Positions 12,216-22,284 of a stretch of 64,000 nt of DNA are shown piece by piece. How positions within the stretch are numbered: the first letter of the stretch is position 1; each line of letters opens with the position of its first letter. The notes under the pieces were generated by a model. The model did not search any database, was not told where the DNA came from, and saw only the letters and a program-made list of their open reading frames with translations. The position numbers and the translations under genes were made by a program. The DNA comes from Macrolepiota albuminosa (lineage: Eukaryota; Basidiomycota; Agaricomycetes; Agaricales; Agaricaceae): positions 1,666,468-1,730,467 of the forward strand of contig JAMWFC010000054.1 in the NCBI GenBank assembly GCA_027475525.1. Direction: 5' to 3'.

Positions 12216-14390
12216 ATGGTAGTGGCTGAGAGTGGGAACACTATGGAGTTGATAAACATAAGACCTTCCCAACAACCCACTAATGAGTTGGTTCAAGGGG
12301 AGGTAGACTGTGATTCTGTGAAAAATTGTCCCGCACCTACTCCTCGACAACTCCAAGCTTCCAAGAGATCTCGCTCCGCAGTGGAGGACACAGTTTGAGG
12401 TCGTGTTGAACGTGACTTGCCTTTGAGTCCTGCTGTGGTAGACTCATTTGTGTGCAACACCATACCCATTTTCCAATCGCAGCCAGTTCCTTCGTCTCAT
12501 TTACCAACTACTCCTCTTCAACGCAATCATATGTCTCCCCTCACACCACAATCTGGGGGGACACTGGAGTACACCACTCCACCGGCTCTGCAGAGAACTC
12601 TCCAGAGAACTCCAACTCCGTCCATTGAAGGCATGCCATTGGATCTGTGTCCCGCTGATTGGGAGAGACAGGAAAACTGTGAGGGCCAAGTTGTGATGTT
12701 GTCGGAAGCTCAATTGCAAAGTTTTCTGAGAACCTATGGACATAATGTATCTCGACATGGTGAGGTCTGTTCCATTGCGTTGTTCACATGTATCTTTGGT
12801 TTTGACAGCTTCATGCCGTAAATTATTCTGGCTGTGTATGCTTCCTGCTGGCTTATTATGCCTCTGTTCCAGGCTTATTGTGTCTGCCACAGGCCTACTG
12901 TGCCGCGTTTATGGCTTATTATGCCACCTTCGTGGCTTATTATGCCTTCCCCCAGCTTATTGTGCCACCCTTCATGGCTTATTATGCCTTCCTCCAGCTT
13001 ATTGTGCCACCCTTCGTGCAGGCTTATTGTGCTGGGAGTATTGTGCCACACTTTGTGCAAACTTACTGTGTTGCATGTATGCGCTGCACGTACTCTGGCT
13101 TATTGTGTCATATTTTTGGAGTTCATTATGCATGAGAGTATTATTCTTCTGCTAGTCTTTGCATAACTTCTTTATGTGCTTCTATGACAAACATTACGTG
13201 CTATTCTATACATCGAATTGTGGATATGCGACTTTCAAATACCGCAGATCATCCTGCTCACATTCAGCCTCACATTTCATCGTCTGTTGTGCCTCGTGTT
13301 CCATCGTCTGTTGTGCCTTGCATGCCATCATCCGCTGTGCATCCCATTTCGCCTTCGGTCCCACCTTGAGTTGAACCCAATGTGAATCCTGTCTAAACGC
13401 TGAAGACAATGAACTGCGGGTCAATTTTGTTATTAATCATGCTTGGTCAACTTCTACTTTGAGCATATATGATGCTTATGTCAAAGAATTTTTTGGATTC
13501 TGTCACGCTTGAGGCATACATCCATTGACTTTGCATTCAACCTCAGAAGATTTACTTTGCGCCTTTGCAGCGTCCATGGCAGGATCTAGAGCGGGAGGAA
13601 CAGTATCGGCAAAAATTTCAGCAGTCAAAGCCTGGCACATGCAGAACAACTTGCCTTGGTTGGGATCTTCTAGGCTGAAGTACATGTTGAAAGGAACAGA
13701 GAAGTTGCAGCCTTCAGAATCTATTAAGGATACACGGCCTCCAGTATCTTCCGATATGCTCACCAGGGTTCGTAATAATTTGAATCTCAAGGATCCGGAG
13801 GAGGCGTGTATCTGGGCAGTTGCCACCACTGCTTTTTGGGCACAAATCTGCATAGGGGAAATATGCCCAAGAACGGAACAAAACTATGATGTTGCTCTCA
13901 CCCCTACATGGAAACATTTTGGGACTTCTAGTGTAACTGGTACTCAAACGCTGCATCTACCAAAGACTAAGCGAGGTGGCACAAAGGGGGAAACTGTTTT
14001 GGTTTCTCGTCAAAATCTGCTTGATCCTATCTTCGCACTAGAGAACCATGCATGAGTTAACAGTTGTTCCTTAACAGACACAGTGGCATCTTTTCAATGC
14101 TCTTCTGGAAGCATGGTTGGTCTGATGTTACGACGTTTGTTGAAGAGGTTTAATTTGATCCTGGGCATATACAATGAACCCCGGATAACGGGACACTGTT
14201 TCCGCATCAGCAGTACCACTATGTTGCTCCTATAGGGACTTCCTCCTGATGTCGTGAAGTCCTTAGGAAGATGGTCATCAAACACATTTTTACAATACTG
14301 GAGGTCTTTAGAACTTATTGCTCCAATGTACGTGGAACTTCTGCAGGTCCTATTTGGATTACCATTAGTCTTTGGGGGGGGGAGTTAGAT
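12216..14390 (+). pseudogene. Tyrosine recombinase of the Crypton-like element, inactivated
   Basis: An N-terminal coding stretch (12216-12821, starting MVVAESGNTMELINIRP) precedes a repeat-filled region, then the recombinase core runs in one frame from about 13440 to 14390. Core motifs: STLSIYDAYVKEFFGF, LCAFAASMAGSRAGG, LPKTKRGGTKGE, ITGHCFRISSTT (catalytic His-x-x-Arg block) and LGRWSSNTFLQYWRS (Trp/His block and probable Tyr nucleophile). The first catalytic Arg, expected as in AR-x-GE, is Cys in QICIGEI (codon TGC at 13849). In-frame stops are TGA at 12396, 13510 and 14053 and TAG at 14233. The TGAs fall where Arg is expected, as does the CGC-to-TGC change. The protein is dead. Confidence 0.75.
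12840..13110 (+). repeat. GC-moderate minisatellite inside the recombinase element
   Basis: Units built on GGCTTATTATGCC and GCTTATTGTGCC alternate about every 20 bases, forming a higher-order period near 42 bases that is clearest at 12940-13020. It opens all three plus-strand frames, which explains the many overlapping ORFs here. A related, looser repeat (CATCGTCTGTTGTGCC) lies at 13278-13350. Confidence 0.7.
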
Positions 14391-14849
14391 TCTCATCGCT
14401 TTCTTTGTTCAGCCTGTGTTGTATTGTCTCCTTGGCTACTGCAAATCGGGGGTACAGTACACTAGCATGAAGAGAATCTCCAGACACCCCTATTTTATGG
14501 TAGGGTCGGCTACCCCCAACAAAGGACATCATATGTAGACAATGGAAACTTGTCAATTCAAGGCAAATTTAAGAATATAATTTGTTATGCGGAATTAGTT
14601 ACAAAATATATAATACTCTACTGTCTGCTAATAGCATTGTTGATGCTTGTAACAAGTGTGACACTCCATTACATATCCCCCAATGAGACCAAATACTCAG
14701 TCTTAGGTGAGAGGTGGAGCTATGAAGCTGCACAAAAGTGCATGACATTAGGCAATAACACACACTGCATAGCTGTAGGAAGTTAGTGATACTGGCCATA
14801 ACAATAGTGTCTAGTGTAGACACTTGTCATACTTAGTCTTATGGCCTCT

Positions 14850-16640
14850 TAGTGCACAAGTGTGCATACTAGCCTGAACAGCAAGAAATCAAGATAAAAT
14901 TTTTAAAAAAAGAAACAAAATCTACATGTCTATCTGTAAATACATGCTACTTTGAAGTGCACATTAGCATGAACATGTTGAGTTATTACTCAGATTTACC
15001 TAAATTAAAAGAAGGGTCTATGACCCATGCAATGAAGCTTTCACAACCATGCCTGTCTCCGTAACCATTGACTCTTTCTCTGGTGCAACATTAATTGCAG
15101 GAGGGAGAAGTACCAATTCTGTCCTTGGTGAGGTGGTGGACCACTCAACAGCAGGCAAATCTACCAACATAAGCTCAGTAAATGTGACATTAATTGTTGA
15201 GACAATAGTTGGTAGTATACTATGCACCAATATGTGTTTTAGGAGATTGATCTGGTTAGGGTCCATGCCAATAAGATAGTAGAGGCCCTTGGCCTCAGGG
15301 TTTATTGGGAGAGTACTCTCCTTATGGTGCTTGAACATAAGACAATAATAAGTATCCTCCGTCATCTCCTGCCATCCATTCTATTGTGGGATTGCAGGCA
15401 GGGTGCCATATTTGGCAAGGCACTCCATGCGCTTGTCATCAATCTGTTTGAAGATGTCTATAGACATTGTAGAAGCATGGAACTGCTGTTCTAGGAAGAC
15501 CACACCATAGGTATATGTGTGATCTACCTAGTCCAGCAGAATTTGATTGTGTAATAATATGTGTAATGCATCGTTATCAGAAAAGTTACAAGGCTACTCA
15601 TCTGGCATGTGAACTTGTTGGATCTTGAGCTGAGGCCCACATTGGGGCTCAAAGAGTTGCTTGGGAAACATGGCATCATAAGAGGCAATTGCCTCATGGT
15701 ACAAACCTGGACAGGCCATGACAAGAGTCATGCGCCAAATGATTATGGGTTTGGCAGCACCATTTGTGCAGAGAGCTTGATACAGTGTGAACCCAAAGAG
15801 AGTTTGCCAGTGCATGCAGTAGGCATAATCAACCACAATGCTCTGATAAGTGTTTTTCAGCCCTGGATGATCAAATACCAGTGCATATTGTGCAAGCTGG
15901 TTTAAGTTGAATGGTGTGGCTGGATCTGGTGCACACATTATGCACAGCATGGTGGACCCATCTTCTTTTGTGTGCAGAAAGCACCCCACAATGTATCATT
16001 GCTCAATGAGAGTGAGGTCCTCAGGGCCCTGCATTGAGTTGACGAGGTCCTAGTACTGTGGCTCTATCATCAGGAGCCACATGGCTCTGTCATGCAGAGC
16101 CTCAACTGTTTGCTGGACAAACATTTGAAGCTCGGTAATCAACATATATGTGACAATTCTGTCATGATGAGGGATGTGTATATTCATATAATATTTATAG
16201 ACCAGTCCAGCTTTAAAAGGGTGTGGGGGAGACCATGCAGGGCATACTTGTACACAATTGTGCCAGGAATATGGGCACACTGCTCAGAGGCAAACTCATA
16301 TGACACCACTCTGTTGGTGTCTGCTCCCATCAGCACTGTGTTTATATAATACAAATAGTAGATGCAGTGGCTGAGTGTCCTCTGAAGCACAAATTTATCC
16401 ACTCAATATCAAGTGGAACAAATCATTAGGGATTTTCTCTGAGAAATCATCCTCAGCCCTATATCAAAGGGCCTGTAACTTCTTGGTGCAATTTGTCTTC
16501 TTTTTTTGCAATGCACTTATTGCACAATACTCATTAAAATTGGTCTGTGGCTGATTCCCCTTCCTCTCCCTCCTCCTGCTCCAAGTTCAACTCTCTATAG
16601 TTGCTCTCATTAGATAAAGAGACAACTGGTGCTTTGCCCT
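14850..16640 (-). pseudogene. Element Y: accessory ORF2 homologue, decayed
   Basis: Minus-strand pieces match the accessory ORF2 of element G in order. At 16402-16184: TLSHCIYYLYYINTVLMGAD. At 16280-16050: LITELQMFVQQTVEALHDRA. At 15989-15594: AQYALVFDHPGLKNTYQSIV, HWQTLFGFTLYQAL and CPGLYHEAIASYDAMF. At 15365-15018: KGLYYLIGMDPNQINLLK. The G counterparts include QFYWSPVTNTIFVGQE, GSYALLYGRPGTSNVWTGLA, HWRSLFGFALVRTL, RPGLYKEAVAEYKAAM and KEMYLLIGQDIHA. Stops and frameshifts separate the pieces. The conserved pattern of aromatic and helix-forming residues shows that the coding region belongs to the element family. Confidence 0.75.
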
Positions 16641-16667
16641 TTCCAGGCATGGGCTTATTCCTTGTAG

Positions 16668-17345
16668 TGATACAACACTGTACCAGCAGTCAGTGACACA
16701 CCATGCACCAAAAGTCAAAATAAACATTTAATTATAGGCTAAAAACTGTAAGCCTCCTGGTAGCAGTCTCAACAAAAATATATCTCCAAAATATCCCAAT
16801 AAATACATAGAAAAGTATAGAACAACAGGCAGGGACCAGCTCAAACTATCAGCTCAACAACAGTTCAACCACTGTAATGGGGAGGAGAAGCATGGGAGCT
16901 GGCAGAAGTGACAAAATGGGATCAATTTGTGATGATCTAAATCAAGATCAGATCTGACAATGCCCAATTGGACATGATTGAAAGGAGAAAGGAAAAAAAG
17001 CATGGAATGCAGGGAACCACTAAAAGGGGAAAGAAGGATTTATAAATGAAATTGTGCTAAATAGAGCTGAAGCAAATAGAAAAGTGGCAATCAAAAACAT
17101 CTGGAGGAATGGTGGAACTGGTGGCACTGAAACAGGCCTCCCAAAAAGGGAAATTGGACTATCAAATATGTTCTGGAGGCTGGTGAAGTTACAACAAAGA
17201 GTCATGTGTAGATAGTAGTCTGTGCACCAGAAAAACAGTATAAATAGCCCAAGTTTAGTAGAGAATAGACAGGCAATTGATAGGCAAAGGCTCAGTAATT
17301 CCTAGGGAGTGAATTACTTCGGCTGGAGTTTGTTGAGAAACCTCT
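16668..17345 (+). repeat. Repeat X, plus-orientation copy
   Basis: About 680 bases starting near TGATACAACAC match, in inverse orientation, the sequence made by joining 33556-33705 and about 21330-21923 (split by element G). The content is LTR-like: it includes a TATTTATA box (reverse strand) and poly-C and poly-T tracts, and no coding frame. I could not define target duplications for either copy, so the exact ends are uncertain. Confidence 0.6.
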
Positions 17346-17479
17346 GTATTCCAGAAAATTAGGATTTGCAACTCAAAATATTAACATATTAAGTTTGTCA
17401 ACCAGTTAGTATGAATTAAAGGTCATATTCTACACTAGCAAGCCCCAGAACTATCAAGTACTACAGCAGGTACTACCAG

Positions 17480-19061
17480 ACCATCATATTGCTCTGGTGT
17501 GTGCAGGTCTGGGGTCAAGACAACCATGAGATACTGTGCTGGTGGTGCTGGCATCAAGATAGACAACATAAACAACATTTGAGCTTCTCCAGCTCATTCA
17601 AGGATGCCAGCCAGAAAGGCTATCACCTCCAGCTTAGATGCATCAAGCAGCAGTTTATGGCCACAATGCTGATGGGATGGCCCTAGTTTGTCTGGGGCAG
17701 AAGAAGCAGATGGTGACTCAGCCACTGGAGGTGCAGGCACATTTTGTGCCAGAGGTCTCTCTCCAGACTTAGCATGAGAGATATTCTAAATATGCACCCT
17801 CAGCACCACAGTAACAGGTTTGGACCTCATGAGTAGGGCCTGAGATGGTGTGGTTCCCTGCTGATTCAGAGACAGCTCAGCCAAAAACTCACTGAATGCA
17901 GCCAATGGCTCTGACAGAGCCTGAGAGGCCACAGCAGGTAACCACAATGATGAAGCAACAGGCTAAGCAGGCTGCTTAGGGTGCACTGGTTGCACTGCCA
18001 TTGTCAGAAGACTCCTCATTTCTTCCTTCTTTCACTCCTTGTTCCTTCACTCTCCTTTTATTCATTTCCTTATTTCTTCTATCATTTTCTCATTTTGCTG
18101 TTTCTATTCTCTCAACACTATTTGTTAGTATTATTCTCAACCTTTGAGGTGCTCTGGTTCTTTAGCTATCATTCAGACAAGTGCGGGCCCTTCAGCACCA
18201 CTTCCAGACTGCTTATATAGGCCGGAGTTTGCCTTTCTGACTTCTAAAGTCCGGAGTTTTCCTGCCTTGTTTGCACAGTTGTTTGGTTAGTCAATTTTTG
18301 AGTTTTTAAGGTTTTGTTGTACTGTACAGTTGTTTCCCATGCTTCAAAGGCCCCAGAAGTGTCCAACCTGGCATAGGGAATCCTTAGACTTGTTCTCTTT
18401 GGATCTTCCTCTGCCAGGTGAGTAGTTATTATAATATTGTCAGTACATACTCTAATACACTTTGGATCTCCCTCTGCCAGCTGTGTGACTGAGCCACAGC
18501 CTCTAGAGGTCACTCTTACAGCCATTGGCATTCTTGCCCATGAAGGTTTGACTAGTCAAACAGGCTAATATCTAGTTCTCTTAACCTCAAGATGGTCAGT
18601 TCCTCAAAAGTTGACACTTTGTGCTTGGAAGTGCAGTCAATCTGCTCCAGCACTGATACATGCTGCCTCTTTATCAGCTCAATCTGGTTGAGCAACCCCT
18701 CAATCACAACTACAGACAAACCATCCTGCAGAAAGGATGCAGTTGCAGGGACTGGCTGTCCTGCTGCTTCCAGTTAGCATAGGAGTGCATCTAGCACTGC
18801 TGATTCCTGCACTTGTAGTGCAGATTCCACATATAGTTCAGCCATGGGCTGATGTGCCCATGGCACAGATGGTGGTCCTGTCACTGCATCTGCATACATC
18901 AGTATTGATGCCAGTGAACATGATAGTGGCATCTGGTAATAGTGCTCTTGGCATGTGCTATCTTCCAGGTGCTCATAGCACCCCTCATTGTCCACCTCCA
19001 TCTCTTGTGAGTAGAGAGGTGTCTGGTAGGGGAGCAGCTCCTTGCAGCCTAGGTAGGCCAC
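17480..19061 (-). pseudogene. Element Y: accessory ORF1 homologue, decayed
   Basis: By position (between integrase and ORF2) and by weak similarity this is the Y counterpart of the Gln/Pro-rich ORF1 of element G. The clearest match on the minus strand is SVVVIEGLLNQIELIKRQ near 18720-18640, against AVVLICRMMDDMDHMCAQ in G. A longer frame at 19061-18774 starts MAYLGCKELLPYQTPLY. A solo LTR Z (18002-18520) interrupts it. Coding capacity is lost. Confidence 0.45.
18002..18520. repeat. Solo LTR of family Z, copy 2
   Basis: A 519 bp segment from TGTCAGAAGACTCC to TCACTCTTACA is flanked by GCCAT on both sides (17997-18001 and 18521-18525). It matches the solo LTR at 10763-11271 over its full length and in the same orientation. 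Having its own target duplication proves an independent insertion into element Y. Confidence 0.92.
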
Positions 19062-19125
19062 ACCTGCTGTCTGATATTAGCTGCCTGCTGGATATGGTGG
19101 CTGCCTCTGGTAGTCTGGTTGATAA

Positions 19126-19735
19126 GATGATGATGATGATGATGAATTCTGTTTAACGCCGGCAAGCTACAATACTGAGCTAAGAGGCGGGGCCGATAGG
19201 CCAGATGTACAGTACCATGTACAGGGAGCAGCATTTGTATAAAGTTATAGGTAGAACTTTCCTCGCATTGTTGTCTGTAAGCGTTTATAAGTAACGGGGT
19301 TCACGTCGCAATATGCCCAAAGGCAGATCAAAGGAAGGTTAGGGTTAGGGTTGATCCGGGTTTGAGATGGGGGGATTTTGTGGCCAATGATATTTTTCCT
19401 GTTGTGCTGTGCAGACGCGGGATGTCGTGACCTCCCGTGGTGTATGAGTTCCTCGTGCTTATGTAGTGGTTGTCTGGCAGTGTTGGTCTGTGTTGACATG
19501 TGTCGATGGTGTGCATTTGTGAATCAGATCAAATTGGCCAAACTCTATGCCAGAGAGGGTTGGTAAATCGGATCATCGGCAGTGGTCGAAATGAATATGT
19601 GCTGAAAGAGAGGTGGATTTTTGCAACCTTGGGGGTTTGAACAGATGTTCTCGGTGAAAACTCGTATCTCTTTGTTGTTGTCTGCTGGGGGTGCAATGGC
19701 AGATGCGTGGTGGAGACCACTACTCCACTGCGCCC
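19126..19735. other. GC-richer island of unknown origin inside element Y
   Basis: After a (GAT)n microsatellite (19126-19145) the base composition changes: CpG becomes frequent up to about 19735, in contrast to the CpG-poor flanks. The island includes a short telomere-like run, GGTTAGGGTTAGGGTTGA, at 19337-19355. No reading frame or domain is recognisable. It is probably a small separate insertion; its ends and class are not determined. Confidence 0.35.
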
Positions 19736-19989
19736 GTAATTTTATATATTAAAGGGTCTCCTGAGCCTTGCAAGCTCTGATCATTTTTATGCAGCCCCCA
19801 ATAGGCCATTGCACAAGACACATCAGTTATATGTATTGGAACTTGAGAGGAAGAAAAGAAAAAAAAATCTTCTAACTCTGCCAGTAGTATAAACAACAAC
19901 AAATAATGGCTATTCAGCCACTAACTGGTTATCAAAGTAAACTTCATCCACAATTCACCATCTCACATGCTCTATGCACATTTTACGAG

Positions 19990-21184
19990 CTGTTATGGGC
20001 ATTTCATGCCCTGCAACTCTAGATACCAATCCAGCACTGCAAGATCTTTGCAGTTTATTAGAGGCTCCCAGGTAGTATTATCTAAGCTCCATCTCACCTC
20101 AAATTTGAGGTGTCTATTTAGTGTCTACCTATGACCTATGAGGTCATCCATGAACCATTCCTGATCATTACCAGTTCTAAAGTCATAAGGTTCTGGTGTT
20201 GCATGATTAGGAAACAGGACATCACTACTGGCCAGATATGGTTGCAACAGCAACACATGAAACTTAGGCACTATTTTGCATGCCTGAAGCATGCAAGGCA
20301 GTTCCAACATGTAATTAGATGTGCTAGGTTTAGCTTTAAGGACCCTATATAGTCCAATCCACTTGGGGCACAACTTGCTTGCTCTGTCTTTTAGCAAGTT
20401 CAAGTTCTTCATTGAAAGGTAGACTAAGCTTCCTTTCTCAATGTTCAGTTCATCATGTCTGTGATTATTCACATGTCTTGTTTGTCACACATGTGATTCT
20501 ATAATTGCATCATAGGCATCTACTAAGTTTCTCAGTGCATTGCACGCAAACTGTTTAACTCCAACATGAATAACTTTGTCAGTGCAAATTTTACAAATCA
20601 TAAATAGCATATAGCTACTATTGAGCTCAAAGAGTGGGTACCCTGTAGTTTCTGATATTCTTACATTTATTGCAAATTCAATAAATAGGCATCTATCAAC
20701 TCAGTCCTTCTGGTCAGAATGCACAAAAGCTCAGTATCTGTGTGATATTTCTATTTGCATGTTCTGTCTGTCCATTTATTTGTGAATGAAAGGATGTCAA
20801 CATGAGCAGTTTTGCTTCAAGCAAATTGTGCAGTTCCTTTTACTATTTGGAAGTAAACTTAGAATCTCAATTACTGACACTCGAGCTGGGCATTCCATGG
20901 AGATGCACTATCTCTTTGAGATAGATCCATGACAAGTATGAGGCTATCATGATTGTTCTCACAGGGATGAGATAGACCATACTGGTCATCTAACAGATCA
21001 CTACCCACAAGTAGTTAAAATTCTTTAACTCAGGGAATGGATCAATAAAGTCCATCTCAATTGAATCCCAGGATTTGACTGGGATCGAAAATGAATAAAG
21101 CTTCCTTGGTGGCTTCAAGGTCAAAACTTTCAACTGTTGACATGGCTCACATGTCAAGCAGAATTGACTTATTTTCTTGGCCAT
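19990..21184 (-). pseudogene. Element Y: Gypsy integrase with chromodomain-like tail, decayed
   Basis: Minus-strand pieces give the zinc-binding end and start of the catalytic core at 21184-20990 (FCLTCEPCQQLK, then SWDSIEMDFIDPFPELKNF), corrupted middle sequence, and the C-terminal part at 20472-20125 (KLCPKWIGLYRVLKAKPSTS, IVPKFHVLLLQPYLASSDVL, PEPYDFRTGNDQEWFMDDLI). The tail continues to about 19995 (NTTWEPLINCKDLAVLDWYL). Every piece aligns with the integrase of element G. The reverse transcriptase expected upstream is missing; repeat X lies in its place. Confidence 0.8.
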
Positions 21185-21329
21185 TTGTGGCTACCAGTAT
21201 AGTACTTGGTTCTGATAGTTCTGGGGCTTTCTTGAAGTCTTAGAAAGTGACCTCTAATCTACACTAGTGCTTGATGACAAGGTTGATGTATTGAGTGCTT
21301 CACAGAATAGAAGAAGATTCTCAATAAAC

Positions 21330-21923
21330 TCCAGCCTAAGTAGTTCACTCCCTGGGAACCACCAAGCCTTTGTCTATCAATAGACTTCCAATAAGAGGTG
21401 TTCAATAAACTCTAGCCTAGGTGATTCACTCCCTGGGAACCACTGAGCCTTTGCCTATCAAATGCCTGTCTATTCTCTACTAAACTTGGGCTATTTATAC
21501 TGTTTTTCTGGTGCACAGACCACTATCTACACATGACTCTTTGTTGTAACTTCACCAGCCTCCAGAACATATTTAATAGTCCAATTTCCCTTTTTGGGAG
21601 GCTGTTTCAGTGCCACCAGTTCCACCATTCCTCCAGATGTTTTTGATTGCCACTTTTCCATTTGCTTCAGCTCTATTTAACATGATCCCATTTATAAATC
21701 CTTCTTTCCCCTTTTAGTGCTTCCCTGCATTCCATGCTTTTTTTCCTTTCCCCTTTCAGTCATGTCAAATCAGGCATTGTCAGATCTGATCTTGATCTAG
21801 ATCATTACAAATTGATCTCATTTTGTCACTTCTGCTAGCTCCCATGTTTTCCCTCCCCATTACAGTGGTTGGACTATTGTTGAGCTGATAGTTTGAGCTG
21901 GTCCCTGCCCTTTGTTCTGTACT
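21330..21923 (-). repeat. Repeat X, minus-orientation copy, left part
   Basis: This is the inverse of 16668-17345 and is continued at 33556-33705 beyond element G. The segment near 21330-21450 contains an additional internal duplication: ATAAACTC...TTCACTCCCTGGGAACCAC occurs twice, about 85 bases apart and diverged. Confidence 0.6.
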
Positions 21924-22239
21924 TGTAACGAAGTTACAAAGTTTATAGAGCTTAGTGTGCACACAACACTGAATCAGACCAGACCGGTCTATTGACAATG
22001 TAGTATACAACAAAATTAAGCTGCTTGATAAGCAGCACATATGTACGTATATATAGGGTAAAGTAATTAATATATTAATATTATATTATAATAAATATAA
22101 TATAATATCTACTACAGTAAGTAAAGCTATGTGGCCAAAGTAATTAATATATTAATATTATATTATAATAAATATAATATAATATCTACTACAGTAAGTA
22201 AAGCTATGTGGCCAATGCCACATAGCGGACTACACTACA
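21924..22239 (-). repeat. 3' LTR of element G
   Basis: The 316 bp LTR begins TGTAACGAAG and ends GACTACACTACA. It equals the 239 bp right LTR plus an exact 77 bp tandem duplication (22060-22136 repeated at 22137-22213). Apart from that, three substitutions lie in the last 30 bases. To its right, read on the minus strand, is the polypurine tract ATTGGGGGGTG. Confidence 0.95.
22060..22213. repeat. Exact 77 bp tandem duplication a (in LTR of G)
   Basis: The unit 22060-22136 is repeated base for base at 22137-22213. The other LTR of the same element (33317-33555) has a single copy, so the duplication arose after insertion or during assembly. It is one of seven duplications of this exact length in the window. 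Confidence 0.97.
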
Positions 22240-22284
22240 CACCCCCCAATCAGACTGAGCTATGGTCTTGAGATAATACGATGG

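Larger units (their letters stand above)
11860..14607 (+). mobile_element. Crypton-like tyrosine-recombinase element inserted in the Y LTR
   Basis: The insert is delimited exactly by the interrupted LTR of Y. It encodes, on the plus strand, a tyrosine recombinase but shows no reverse transcriptase, terminal inverted repeats or multi-base target duplication. That combination fits Crypton-type DNA elements, which carry a YR and integrate by site-specific recombination. A fragment of a DIRS/Ngaro-type element remains possible, because those also carry a YR. The insert is clearly more CpG-containing than the surrounding Y sequence, so it arrived later. Confidence 0.7.
11750..14673 (-). repeat. 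3' LTR of element Y, interrupted
   Basis: The first 110 bases (11750-11859, TGTAACTGCTGG...GTTATCTT) and the last 66 bases (14608-14673, ATATAATACTC...CCATTACA) together match the 176 bp right LTR at 36611-36786. The 2748 bp between them is the tyrosine-recombinase element. The single T at 14607 repeats the T at 11859, so any target duplication is at most one base. Confidence 0.9.

Noticed and set aside
12736..13166. Overlapping ORFs rich in Leu, Cys and Tyr
   Set aside because: They arise because the minisatellite at 12840-13110 is open in all three plus-strand frames.
18737..19156. Plus-strand hydrophobic ORF
   Set aside because: It lies antisense to decayed Y accessory sequence and ends in the GAT microsatellite; it has no exon partners or known family.
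19337..19355. Telomere or chromosome end
   Set aside because: Only two to three TTAGGG-like units inside a transposon, with genes on both sides of the window.
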